The notes below the pieces were generated by a model. That model was not told the origin of the DNA, did not search any database, and saw nothing but the letters and a program-made list of their open reading frames with translations. Shown here in pieces: positions 18,012-26,432 of a DNA stretch of 64,000 nucleotides (position 1 is its first letter; the number at the start of each line of letters is the position of its first letter). Source of the DNA: Neobacillus piezotolerans (lineage in GTDB: Bacteria > Bacillota > Bacilli > Bacillales > Cytobacillaceae). The stretch covers positions 930,001 to 994,000 of the forward strand of contig NZ_QNQT01000001.1 of the NCBI RefSeq assembly GCF_003362805.1, written 5' to 3'. The translations under genes were made by a program, and so were the position numbers.

Positions 18012-18890
18012 ATGCAAAAAGAAGTTGAGCTAGTGGTAGATGCGAAAGCAGTGCTTGGGGAAGGACCCTGCTGGGACAGGAAATCGGGCGCGCTGTACTG
18101 GGTGGACATAGAAGGGAAGAAGGTCCATGTTTTTAATCCGGGAACCGGGGAGGACAGAGCGATAGAAGTTGGCCAAATGGTTGGCGCGATTGTTCCGCGT
18201 GAATCAGGCGGGGCGGTCGTCGCTCTTGAGAAGGGATTCCATTTTATGAATCTAGAAACAGGTGAACTCGAGCTGATTTGCGATCCGGAACCGGGCTTGG
18301 AGGTGAACCGTTTTAATGACGGAAAATGCGATCAGGCGGGACGCTTCTGGGCAGGCACGATGGATAGGAACGGTGCGGGGGAGCAGGGTTCCTTGTATTG
18401 CTTGGAGCCTTCTCTTTCTTTTAAAAAGAAGCTTGGCGGGCTTGGCATCTCGAACGGCCTTGCCTGGTCGCCTGACAACAGGTTCCTTTATTTTATCGAT
18501 ACGCCGACCGGAAAAGTCGTCCGCTACAAATATGACTTGGAATCAGGGCAAATCAGCGAGCCAAAGGATGTGGTCGTGGTGCCGGACGGCGAAGGTTATC
18601 CGGACGGAATGACGATTGACGAGGAAGGGTTTCTTTGGATCGCGCATTGGGCCGGGGGAAAGGTGAGCAGATGGAATCCGGAAACCGGTTATAAAGTTTC
18701 GGAAATCAAGGTTCCGGCTGTAAATGTAACGTCCTGCACGTTTGGCGGCAAGGATTTTGGTGAACTGTACATTACGACAGCGAGGAACGGCATGTCCGAT
18801 GAAGAACTCGACCGGTTCCCGCATGCTGGCGGAGTGTTTAAGGCTGTGCCTGGCGTCAAAGGGATGCCTGCAAACGAATTTAAAGGCTAA
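18012..18890 (+). CDS. SMP-30/gluconolactonase/LRE family lactonase
   Basis: 292 residues, a six-bladed beta-propeller of the regucalcin/gluconolactonase family. Metal-site segments are GEGPCWD (Glu near the N terminus), NRFNDGKCD (Asn, Asp), ISNGLAWSPD and GYPDGMTID (Asp). It likely opens a sugar lactone in the cytoplasm. The ATG at 18012 follows a near-perfect AAGGAGGATTTTC; an upstream in-frame ATG is not supported. It is divergent from the amylase gene. Confidence 0.9.
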   Translation: MQKEVELVVDAKAVLGEGPCWDRKSGALYWVDIEGKKVHVFNPGTGEDRAIEVGQMVGAIVPRESGGAVVALEKGFHFMNLETGELELICDPEPGLEVNRFNDGKCDQAGRFWAGTMDRNGAGEQGSLYCLEPSLSFKKKLGGLGISNGLAWSPDNRFLYFIDTPTGKVVRYKYDLESGQISEPKDVVVVPDGEGYPDGMTIDEEGFLWIAHWAGGKVSRWNPETGYKVSEIKVPAVNVTSCTFGGKDFGELYITTARNGMSDEELDRFPHAGGVFKAVPGVKGMPANEFKG

Positions 18891-19032
18891 TGACTAAACG
18901 AATAATCGGATATTAATCAATCCATAAGGCTATTCTGCCATGTCAAACAATCGAATTATGCCCCTGCACCGTTTAGGTTTGTCCTTTTGAGGTAAAGGAG
19001 AGGTAACGCCAAATCCAAAGAGGAGAATGCCT

Positions 19033-19890
19033 ATGCCCGCTTGGGTAATTGGTTCAGTTGTCGGGGCTTGGGTCTTATTATTCATTATCGAAGAGGCAGG
19101 ACAGTTTTTTTGGAAACGGTATGTGGAAGACGAACCGGTGAATTCAAGGCGCGGGAGGCACCGTGCGGCACGTATGCAATGGGCCGCTGGGTTGCTGGAA
19201 AGGGTGAAATCGGAAGGAGCGGCAAAAGCTGGCTGGGAAAGAAAACATATTTTACGGGAGAACGCCGCCCGTTTTATAGGGACCATACAGGGAAAAATAG
19301 CATCACTTTTAGGACGGGTGCGAAGCCATCCATTATGGCAGAGGCTGCTTCGGTCCGTAGGCCAATTTTTCAAGAAGAGGTCTGAGGCTATAGGAAATAT
19401 GCGAAGCCATCCATTCTGGGAGAGGCTAGCCCAGTCCGTAGGCCAATTTTTCCAAAAGGGGTCTGATGCTTTAAGAAAAGTGCGAACCCATCCAATCTGG
19501 CGAAAGCCGCGGCAGGACATGAGCCTGTTTTCCAGAAACACTGTTAAAAATGTGCGACCCCATCCGTACTGGGAGAGGCTGCCCCAGTTCGTGGGCCAAT
19601 TTTTCAAAAAGGCTTTTGAAAAAACACGAAGCCGCCAGCTTTGGCAAAGCCGTATGTTTTTTGTGAAAACAGCCCAGATCAAGGCACGGATATCCAAAAT
19701 CTTGACAACAGCTAAATCCGGATTTGCAACAGCCAAGGCATGGGGTATCGGCCTAAAAAATTGGACAAACGCCAAAATTCGCACCGGGCTGAAATCGTTG
19801 GAACTTCTTTTGGTTAAAGCTGTGAAGCTGTGCATTGCGGGTGCTTCCACAGTCATCCGGAAATACAGGAAAAGCTCGACGCATTTATAA
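19033..19890 (+). CDS. Membrane-anchored basic repeat protein, unknown function
   Basis: 285 residues; not recognised. An N-terminal hydrophobic segment (WVIGSVVGAWVLLFII) is followed by a highly basic protein. Residues about 96-205 hold four to five imperfect repeats of 24-27 residues of the form VRSHPLWQRL...SVGQFFKK; the DNA repeats start at 19318, 19399, 19480, 19552 and 19624 (81, 81, 72 and 72 bases apart). AAAGAGGAG precedes ATG 19033 by seven bases; ATG 19027 is an alternative. A long minus-strand frame overlaps it but has no ribosome site. It could be an envelope-associated structural protein; nothing shows a catalytic role. Confidence 0.65.
   Translation: MPAWVIGSVVGAWVLLFIIEEAGQFFWKRYVEDEPVNSRRGRHRAARMQWAAGLLERVKSEGAAKAGWERKHILRENAARFIGTIQGKIASLLGRVRSHPLWQRLLRSVGQFFKKRSEAIGNMRSHPFWERLAQSVGQFFQKGSDALRKVRTHPIWRKPRQDMSLFSRNTVKNVRPHPYWERLPQFVGQFFKKAFEKTRSRQLWQSRMFFVKTAQIKARISKILTTAKSGFATAKAWGIGLKNWTNAKIRTGLKSLELLLVKAVKLCIAGASTVIRKYRKSSTHL
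19318..19640 (+). repeat. Internal 72-81 bp coding repeats
   Basis: Units beginning gtgcgaagccatcc recur within the basic repeat protein gene. The first two are about 75% identical and the later ones more diverged, indicating tandem duplication within a gene. Confidence 0.75.
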
Positions 19891-19894
19891 CAAG

Positions 19895-19926
19895 AAAAGA
19901 CGTATGTGGCCCATACGTCTTTTTAA
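19895..19926. terminator. Bidirectional terminator, repeat protein gene and tgl
   Basis: Arms aagacgtatg/catacgtctt with a five-base loop; T or A tails on both sides serve the two convergent genes. Confidence 0.88.
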
Positions 19927-19928
19927 TT

Positions 19929-20759
19929 TTATATGAGATACGTTTTCGTGCCAATTTCCGAAACAATCAGATTGGAAGAATGGCAAAGATCCAGAAAGGG
20001 AACTGGGGTGCGTGCTTCCGTTGCTTTGAATTGGCTTAAATACTTGAAATTCGGGACCGCGATGACATCGGTAAGATAGGCTTCCCGCTCGGCATTTTTC
20101 TTCCTCTTCGAGTTAAGGAAATCAATGATGAACTGCCCGCGGACGATACCGATTCCATGGCCAAAGTAGATGTTCCGGGCAAGCAGAATCGCATTTTCGC
20201 CTTGCCAATGGCGCGTTTTAGGGTCGACGTCCGGGTTTTTGAAATAGACACAATCCCCCGGCACAAACTCAGTGCTGTTGAATATTTGCACGTCAAGATC
20301 CTCGTCATACTGCCAATCATATAGCTTCAGCCCCGAAAAAAGCCGGTTGAACACCGCATTATCGATCGAATCCAGCACGGCTTTATAAAAGATGATCAGC
20401 ATCGCCGTCGCGCATTCGAAAGCGTATTTCTTTCCATTCACAAAGATATCCTCGATTCCGGTTTCCGGCTGAACGTTGGGCTTAAGGACGATTGCGCCGT
20501 GTTCGGTCAGGACCCAATACTTTTCATTGCATCTTGTTGTCGCGAATGTCGCGAAACCGGCGCCGCTTTTATTCATCAAGATTGCAGCGCGCATGATCCT
20601 AACCCTCATTTCCAGTTCGAAATCTAGCTCCCGCAATGTTCCGAACTCAAAAATTCTCTTCGATTTCCCCATCCATTGAGCGATTTTGAATTTGCTGCCG
20701 GATGGTTTCCCCGGGTAAATTTGGTTAACCGCCACAATCTTTTGGTTGATAGTGATCAA
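19929..20759 (-). CDS. tgl: Protein-glutamine gamma-glutamyltransferase (spore coat transglutaminase)
   Basis: 276 residues. Tgl forms gamma-glutamyl-lysine cross-links between spore coat proteins. The catalytic Cys116 lies in AFECATA, with Glu188 in GENAI and His201 in FGHGIGIV, matching the Cys116/Glu187/His200 arrangement of B. subtilis Tgl. About 30 extra residues relative to the B. subtilis protein lie mainly at the C terminus. TTG is the likely start, with AAGGGGG seven bases upstream. Its presence marks the organism as a spore former. Confidence 0.94.
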   Translation of the reverse strand: MITINQKIVAVNQIYPGKPSGSKFKIAQWMGKSKRIFEFGTLRELDFELEMRVRIMRAAILMNKSGAGFATFATTRCNEKYWVLTEHGAIVLKPNVQPETGIEDIFVNGKKYAFECATAMLIIFYKAVLDSIDNAVFNRLFSGLKLYDWQYDEDLDVQIFNSTEFVPGDCVYFKNPDVDPKTRHWQGENAILLARNIYFGHGIGIVRGQFIIDFLNSKRKKNAEREAYLTDVIAVPNFKYLSQFKATEARTPVPFLDLCHSSNLIVSEIGTKTYLI

Positions 20760-20844
20760 TTCGGCACCCCCTTATGACCTTGTAAAAAAGTTGAAAACGA
20801 ATCACGATCAAGCAGCCCTCATAGAATGAAAACGAGGTGGTCCC

Positions 20845-21405
20845 ATGTATTTTTTAAAAGAAATAAACGAAGATATACGGCGCGCCCAAATAAAAATCAG
20901 CACCTACACGGCTGTGAGGAAACTCGTCCTTGGAGCGCTATTCGCCGGCATCGCTGCAGTGCTTCAATCGGCTGGCGGCGTTTTGCCGGGGGTGGGGTAT
21001 TTTATCAGCCCGTTCGCAACCGCCCCCATTTTATTTGGTTTTACTGTATCGCTTTGGACAGGGGCGCTTTCGTATTTCGTTGCCTGCCTATTGCTGCTCG
21101 TTCTTCAGCCAAGCGAACTTTTTGTTTATCCTTTTACAACAGGTTTGCTCGGGGCGGGCTTGGGAATTGCATTCGCCTTGTGCCGAAGAAGATTGGCCAT
21201 CATTTCGATTGGGGCGGCTTTTTTAACAGCCGGAATCCTAATTCTCCTGTACGCATTTCGCTTCCCGGTGCTTGGGCCGCTCGTATCCGGTTCGTTTTCA
21301 CCCGCCGCGGCAGGCGGCATTATGCTATTTTCCCTCCTGTACGCATGGATGTGGGTTGAGTCGGTTATTTTCTTTTTTAAAAAAACAGCAGACATCATCC
21401 CCTAG
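20845..21405 (+). CDS. Integral membrane protein, ECF-transporter S-component-like
   Basis: 186 residues with about five to six membrane helices after a short basic N-terminal helix. The VRKLVLGALFAGIAAVLQS opening and the glycine-rich core recall substrate-binding (S) components of ECF vitamin transporters, but the substrate cannot be read from the sequence. GAGGTGG sits four bases ahead of the ATG. It is divergent from tgl and convergent with the ThDP enzyme gene. Confidence 0.75.
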   Translation: MYFLKEINEDIRRAQIKISTYTAVRKLVLGALFAGIAAVLQSAGGVLPGVGYFISPFATAPILFGFTVSLWTGALSYFVACLLLLVLQPSELFVYPFTTGLLGAGLGIAFALCRRRLAIISIGAAFLTAGILILLYAFRFPVLGPLVSGSFSPAAAGGIMLFSLLYAWMWVESVIFFFKKTADIIP

Positions 21406-21524
21406 CCAAATTGCGCTTGCATTTGTATTTCAGTCCGGCCCACTTTGTAGGCGGAAATTATGCCTTGTTAACTTCTTATTCACGGAGGAGCTGTCCATAT
21501 TCCATGCGTTGGGGAAATGGTCGA

Positions 21525-23105
21525 TTACATCAATAATTCGATTAACGCAATGCCTTTCGGTTCGGAAAGATAGTGAGTCAGCGCGGTTTCGAACTCGGTC
21601 AAAGTGGCAACCCGCTTGCCATCGATGCCAAAGCTTTCGGCCAATTTTGTGTAGTCAGGGTTGTCAAACCGAACGCCATAGCTTTCTCCGAACTTTTTCT
21701 CCATTTGCTTGACTTCGAGTTTCAGCTTCAAATCGTTAATGACGATAACAAGGAAAGAAAGCCCGAGCCTTCTGGCGGTTTCTAGTTCTGCAAAGTGCAT
21801 CAGCGCGCCGCCGTCTCCCGTGACCGCGATGACCGGGGCATCCGGGCAGGCGAGTTTGGCGCCGATGCAGCCTGGTATGGCGATTCCCATCGTGGCAAGC
21901 CCGTTCGAAATAACAAGCCTGTTCGGCATTTTTGGCTGGTACGTCCTCGCGATTGCAACTTTATGGTCTCCCACGTCTGATATTAAAACCGTTTCATTCG
22001 GGGTGAGTTTTTCAATTGATTGAAGAACTTCCTCAATCGACATTTTTTCACTGTGCGGCTGCTTATTTAGTTTGAAGGCATCCATCATAGCAGCTTTAAG
22101 GTTGCCGGAAGGAACCCAAGCTTTTTTTGTGATTTCCGATTGATTGAGCAGTCGAAGAGTTTCTTTAATGTTACCGACGAGTTCCGCGGCCACTGGGTAA
22201 TACTCATTCGTTTCCGCGGGCAGGGAGTCGATGTGCAAAACAGGAAGTTGCTTCTTGTTCCAGTGTTCCGGCAGCTTTTCGGAAAAATCAAACCCGATTA
22301 CAATCAATAGATCAGCTTCGCCAATTCCGGAGAGCGCCTCGTCCTTTTCATTAAAACCAAATGTTAAGTAATTTTGCGGGTGGGAGGGTTCTAAAATCCC
22401 TTTGGCTTTAAAGCTATGCGAAACAGGCGCATTTAACGTATCGATAAATGTCCTAAGCTCACTTACGGCATCCTGCCTGACCAAGCCGTTTCCGATAAGA
22501 AGATAAGGTTTGGCATGTTTCTTAATAAGCTGGACAGCTGCATCGACGGATTCCCCGGTCGGTACGCTTCGGGGCGGGGGAGTGGCCGCCAAAGGCTGTT
22601 TGGTCAAATCGGTTGTTAATATGTCTTCAGGAATGACAATCGCCGCCGCGCCGGGCTTTTCCATTGCCGCAAATTTGAAAGCCTTGCGGATGACGGTCGG
22701 CAAGGTTTCAGGATTCACGATTTGCGTACAATCCTTCGTGACCGGTTCGAACAGTTTGACGAGGTCCACATATTGATGTGATTCCTCGTGGTGGCGTTTT
22801 GTGTCAGCCTGTCCGATAAGCGACACCAAAGGTGAATGGTCGAGCTGCGCGCTCGCCGTACCGGTTACAAGGTTCGTCGCGCCGGGGCCAAGTGTTGCGA
22901 GGCAAACGCCCGTTTTGCCCGATAGCCGTCCATACACATCCGCCATAAACGCGGCACCTTCTTCATGCCGGACATTAATAAACTGGATTAAGTCTGATTT
23001 TGACAAAGAATCAACGAGCGCGAGGACCTCCGTGCCGACAATCCCAAAGATGAATTCTACACCCTCGTTCTCCAGGCACTTCACTAACACATCAGCTGCT
23101 TTCAT
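21525..23105 (-). CDS. Thiamine diphosphate-dependent enzyme, acetolactate synthase-like
   Basis: 526 residues with the three-domain ThDP fold. The activating glutamate is in RHEEGAAFMA, the glycine-rich loop in LGPGATN, and the ThDP/Mg motif runs from GDGGALMHF to VINDLKLKL. It is shorter than AlsS (about 570), and the ThDP motif ends ND-LKLKL rather than the usual N..YG, so the product may not be acetolactate. AAAAGGAGGAGCC precedes the ATG. It is monocistronic; no decarboxylase gene (alsD) is adjacent. Confidence 0.88.
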   Translation of the reverse strand: MKAADVLVKCLENEGVEFIFGIVGTEVLALVDSLSKSDLIQFINVRHEEGAAFMADVYGRLSGKTGVCLATLGPGATNLVTGTASAQLDHSPLVSLIGQADTKRHHEESHQYVDLVKLFEPVTKDCTQIVNPETLPTVIRKAFKFAAMEKPGAAAIVIPEDILTTDLTKQPLAATPPPRSVPTGESVDAAVQLIKKHAKPYLLIGNGLVRQDAVSELRTFIDTLNAPVSHSFKAKGILEPSHPQNYLTFGFNEKDEALSGIGEADLLIVIGFDFSEKLPEHWNKKQLPVLHIDSLPAETNEYYPVAAELVGNIKETLRLLNQSEITKKAWVPSGNLKAAMMDAFKLNKQPHSEKMSIEEVLQSIEKLTPNETVLISDVGDHKVAIARTYQPKMPNRLVISNGLATMGIAIPGCIGAKLACPDAPVIAVTGDGGALMHFAELETARRLGLSFLVIVINDLKLKLEVKQMEKKFGESYGVRFDNPDYTKLAESFGIDGKRVATLTEFETALTHYLSEPKGIALIELLM

Positions 23106-23251
23106 GGCTCCTCCTTTTAAAAAACAATTTTATTTTTTTAGGCGAATAGTAAGTTCTTTCATTAGTTTGCTTTGATGCAAATCCCTTATGCAAAAGGGAT
23201 TGCAGTCCAAGTTGCGAAGCTCCGCCATATTACTATATCCTTTGAAAAATA

Positions 23252-23288
23252 AAGAAAACCCGCCGGATGTGATTCCGCGGGTTTTCCT
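23252..23288 (-). terminator. Terminator of the class A PBP gene
   Basis: Arms aaaacccgc/gcgggtttt around a 13-base loop, with a T-rich tail on the minus strand. Confidence 0.75.
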
Positions 23289-23317
23289 GCTATATGAATA
23301 TGGGAAGGTTTTCCTCC

Positions 23318-25408
23318 CTACCTTTCCTTAAGTTCCTGGATTTTTTCAGCCAGCCTGTCTAAACCGTCAAGCATTGCTCCTACGCCTGTATCAAGAGCTT
23401 TCTTCCATTTCGGGGCTTCCTGTTTGATCGTATCGGCGGCTTTGCCGACTTCTTCCCTCAGTTTCTCGGTCTGGGCAAGGATTTCTTTTTTCGAAATAAA
23501 CGACTCGGGTTCCTCGCCGGCAACGGCAATTCCAAACGAATCTTCTTTCAAGTACGGTTTTGCCTCTTGCATGATCGCCTTAAAAATTGGGGCGGTCCCT
23601 TGAGAAGCGTTCGTAGTCAAATAATGCTCGCGGTCGGTCCGGTCGTAACCAATCCAAATCGCTCCGGCCACTTCCGGTGTATAGCCGGCGAACCATTGAT
23701 CCTTCGTCCCGTTAATATCCGCGTAAGGAAGCTGGGTTGAACCGGTTTTACCGGCAATATCGAGCCCGCTGACCCTGGCCGCGCGCCCTGTGCCATTTTC
23801 CACAACGCCAAGCAGCATCGAAGTGATCTCACGCGCGACACGTTTTGACGTCACTTTCACGGTTTCTTCCTTATGGTTCGCAATTTCATTGCCGGTCGGG
23901 CCAACTATCCGGACGATGAAGTGCGGGTCATGCCGCTTTCCGTCGTTCGCGAAAGCCGAATAAGCGGAAGCCAGCTGAAGAGGGGAGATGCCGTGGTGCA
24001 TCCCGCCAAGCGCAAGGGCAAGGTTCCGGTCTTCCTTCTGAATCGGAATCCCGAACCTTTCGGCCGCATCCGCGCCTTTGCCGACGCCAATTTCATTTAA
24101 AAGCCAGACGGTCGGCACATTGATCGATTGTTCGGCCGCCTTGTACATCGGAACCTTTCCGGCATACCTCTTGGTCACATTTTCCGGCTTGTATTCACCG
24201 AAAGCCATCGGCTCGTCAACGAGCTCGGAATCCGGCGAGAAACCTTCCTCAAGCGCCGGAGTGTACACAGCGAGCGGCTTCATTGTTGATCCCGGCTGTG
24301 CCTTGAGCTGAGTCGCGCGGTTGAATCCGCGGAATACATACTCGCCTCGTCCGCCTATGACGGCCATTACACCGCCTGTCTTCGGCGAAATCAGCACAGC
24401 GCCGCTTTGCACGATTTCGCCGCCCCGGCCGCGCGGAAAGAGCCAGTTACGCTGATATACTTTTTCAAGCGAAGTCTGGAGACCGGGATTCAGTTCCGTA
24501 TAAATCCGATAGCCCCTTGTTAAAATTTCATCCTGTGTCAGTCCGTATGTTTTAATCGCTTCATTTATTACCGAATCCACATAGTAAGGATATTTCCGTT
24601 TAATCTTTGTGCCCTGGCCGTCACTGAGAGCGATTTTTTCCTTTACGGCGCGCTTGTACTCAGCATCGGAAATTTTATTCAGCTCATGCATTTTCGCAAG
24701 AACGACATTCCTGCGTTTCAGCGCCCGGTCGTAATGGCTGAACGGATCATAGGCGGAAGGCGCCTGAAGCAGTCCCGCAAGCATGGCCGCCTCGCTGATC
24801 GTCACATCTTTGATGTTCTTATTAAAATAGCGCTCCGACGCGGAACCGATTCCCCAGGCGCCGCTCCCAAAATAAACCTGGTTCAAATACATTTCGAGAA
24901 TTTCTTCTTTTTTATACGTGTCCTCAAGCTTTGCCGCGAGGAACAATTCTTCGGCCTTCCTGCGGTACGTTTGTTCAGGCGAAAGCAGCGCATTTTTTGC
25001 GAGCTGCTGGGTGATCGTGCTTCCGCCGCCCGTTATCCTTCCGGCAAACAAATTTCCGAAGAACGCACGCGCAATCCCCCGAACGTCAAAACCGTGGTGC
25101 TGGTAAAAGCGTTCGTCCTCAATTGAAACGACCGCATTTTTAACATGGTCGGGCAGGTTTTCGATCTTCGTCCCGCCAACCCGGTTTGCAGTCACTTCCG
25201 CCGCCTTATTGCCATCCCTGTCATAAATGACCGTAGACTGGCTGAGCCCCTCCTTAAGGGACTCCACATTCGCTCGGCTCGCAAGCCAGGCGAAAAACAG
25301 GATCGTTAAAAGAAATGTAATCAATGCTATCAGCAGAATAATCTGTGTCAAATGCCGCTTTTTCCAAAAACGGCGCACTTTTTCCCAATAAGGGTACAAT
25401 CTTTCCAT
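23318..25408 (-). CDS. Class A penicillin-binding protein (transglycosylase/transpeptidase)
   Basis: 696 residues. A cytoplasmic basic segment and one membrane helix (about 22-44) are followed by a GT51 domain (EDERFYQHHGFD with the catalytic Glu, GGGSTITQQLAKN) and a transpeptidase domain (PGSTMK with the acylated Ser, SINVP, GKTGST). A C-terminal coiled tail is rich in Lys and Glu. It polymerises and cross-links peptidoglycan outside the membrane. The size matches the spore-associated PbpF/PbpG class, but I cannot assign the orthologue. It is transcribed alone. Confidence 0.94.
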   Translation of the reverse strand: MERLYPYWEKVRRFWKKRHLTQIILLIALITFLLTILFFAWLASRANVESLKEGLSQSTVIYDRDGNKAAEVTANRVGGTKIENLPDHVKNAVVSIEDERFYQHHGFDVRGIARAFFGNLFAGRITGGGSTITQQLAKNALLSPEQTYRRKAEELFLAAKLEDTYKKEEILEMYLNQVYFGSGAWGIGSASERYFNKNIKDVTISEAAMLAGLLQAPSAYDPFSHYDRALKRRNVVLAKMHELNKISDAEYKRAVKEKIALSDGQGTKIKRKYPYYVDSVINEAIKTYGLTQDEILTRGYRIYTELNPGLQTSLEKVYQRNWLFPRGRGGEIVQSGAVLISPKTGGVMAVIGGRGEYVFRGFNRATQLKAQPGSTMKPLAVYTPALEEGFSPDSELVDEPMAFGEYKPENVTKRYAGKVPMYKAAEQSINVPTVWLLNEIGVGKGADAAERFGIPIQKEDRNLALALGGMHHGISPLQLASAYSAFANDGKRHDPHFIVRIVGPTGNEIANHKEETVKVTSKRVAREITSMLLGVVENGTGRAARVSGLDIAGKTGSTQLPYADINGTKDQWFAGYTPEVAGAIWIGYDRTDREHYLTTNASQGTAPIFKAIMQEAKPYLKEDSFGIAVAGEEPESFISKKEILAQTEKLREEVGKAADTIKQEAPKWKKALDTGVGAMLDGLDRLAEKIQELKER

Positions 25409-25643
25409 AAGAAATCAACCTTCAATCGATTTAGCTTATAGCAGAAGAATACCAAAACATCCGATAAAGTCAAAATGAATGGATGCCAGTACAGGGGGAT
25501 TTAGGCAGCATTTAGGAAGATTGTGGCAGGCGGGAGGGGAGTGAAAGGCAGGGTGACGGGATTCAGCCGCAAAATCAGCCAGCAGGCTATTTGTTCAATT
25601 TTAATGGCTCTGTTTCTAGGTTCCCGATGGTCTATTAGTGATC

Positions 25644-25740
25644 TTTCCAGGAATTTTCGTATAATATCCGGAACTTTTTTAAAGTTATCCAGTTTTATTA
25701 TTATTTATCCGCGTTTTTTTAATGGATATCCGGGACGGTT
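25644..25740. repeat. Degenerate 21-bp-period array, TATCCGG/TTTTTT type
   Basis: TATCC occurs at 25665, 25686, 25706 and 25727, with TTTCC at 25644, spaced 20 or 21 bases and followed by a T-rich stretch each time. The unit resembles the array at 12183-12285. Confidence 0.65.
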
Positions 25741-25839
25741 GCACTTCGGCTACATTTTCTAATGTAAAAATGCTCCGATTAACGCCGGGAGGGGGAAAGA
25801 TTTGAACTCCCGCAGAAATATCCCCCACTTTTCAGGAGT

Positions 25840-25915
25840 TATCGAAAGTTTCAGGCCGGATATCGAAAAAATTTTCAAGTTATCGAAAGTTTTAGGGCAC
25901 TTATCGAAAACTGTC
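25840..25915. repeat. 21-bp-period array, TATCGAAAG type
   Basis: TATCGAAA starts at 25840, 25861, 25881 and 25902 (21, 20 and 21 bases apart), usually followed by a TTT stretch. It is noncoding. Confidence 0.75.
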
Positions 25916-25961
25916 AAATTTCGGACACAATTTCGATTGGTAAACAGCACCTTCATGTGAG

Positions 25962-26068
25962 AAAAAGGTAGCTGAAAAACGCGACACCTTTCATTAAAAA
26001 GATAGCCGTACAAAAACATGACACCCAATTAAATAGAAGGCCGTACAAAAACTTGTCACTTCACTAAA
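25962..26068. repeat. Three imperfect 34-35 bp repeats
   Basis: Units of the form aaaaagatagccgtacaaaa followed by an acatgacaccc-like tail recur at 25962, 25996 and 26031. The two right-hand copies share gccgtacaaaaac exactly. No coding function. Confidence 0.6.
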
Positions 26069-26082
26069 AGTTTTCCCGCAAA

Positions 26083-26117
26083 CAAAAAAACAGCACCCCT
26101 CCATTAAAAAGGGGTGC
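26083..26117 (-). terminator. Terminator of the ypzG-like gene
   Basis: Arms gcacccc/ggggtgc with seven T on the minus strand. Confidence 0.82.
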
Positions 26118-26143
26118 CGCGCGTACGTTTCTCCTGCCAGCCA

Positions 26144-26296
26144 TCACCAGTGGTGCGCTTTCGCGTTGCTCCTCAGGATGATGTCTGTTTGTGACATTTT
26201 CGTTTGGCCGTTCAGCTGCGACTTGGTGTGCTTCCGGCTTTGAAATGCCTGGTGAAAAAGACCTGAACGCGGATCAAGATAATCCTTGTAGCTCAT
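26144..26296 (-). CDS. YpzG-like small protein
   Basis: A 50-residue basic peptide that begins MSYKDYLDPRSGLFHQAF and ends LRSNAKAHHW, with a central QLNGQTKMSQTDI. The DP...F..., NGQT and SNAKAHHW features fit the short YpzG-like family of Bacillaceae, whose function is unknown. AGAGGTGA lies ahead of the ATG and a terminator follows the stop, so it is a complete small transcription unit within what otherwise looks like a long noncoding gap. Confidence 0.75.
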   Translation of the reverse strand: MSYKDYLDPRSGLFHQAFQSRKHTKSQLNGQTKMSQTDIILRSNAKAHHW

Positions 26297-26432
26297 TTTA
26301 TCACCTCTATACAGGATTTTGGTGAAACGCTGGCATCACATGGGTGCCAGTCTTATCTTTTCTTGGAACCAGGTAATTTAAACAGGTCCGCTTCATAAAA
26401 GGGCCGGACAGTTGTTACCGCTACCCAGCGAT

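Noticed and set aside
18930-19856. 308-codon minus-strand gene
   Set aside because: It overlaps the plus-strand repeat protein gene, has no ribosome site, and its composition is that of an antisense shadow; the plus frame has a good site, a membrane segment and a terminator.
20826-21359. 177-codon plus-strand frame over the S-component-like gene
   Set aside because: The alternate frame at 20845 has the ribosome site at correct spacing and a clean membrane-protein pattern.
25523-25762. 79-codon plus-strand gene
   Set aside because: It runs through the degenerate 21-bp repeats, lacks a ribosome site and reads as low-complexity hydrophobic sequence.
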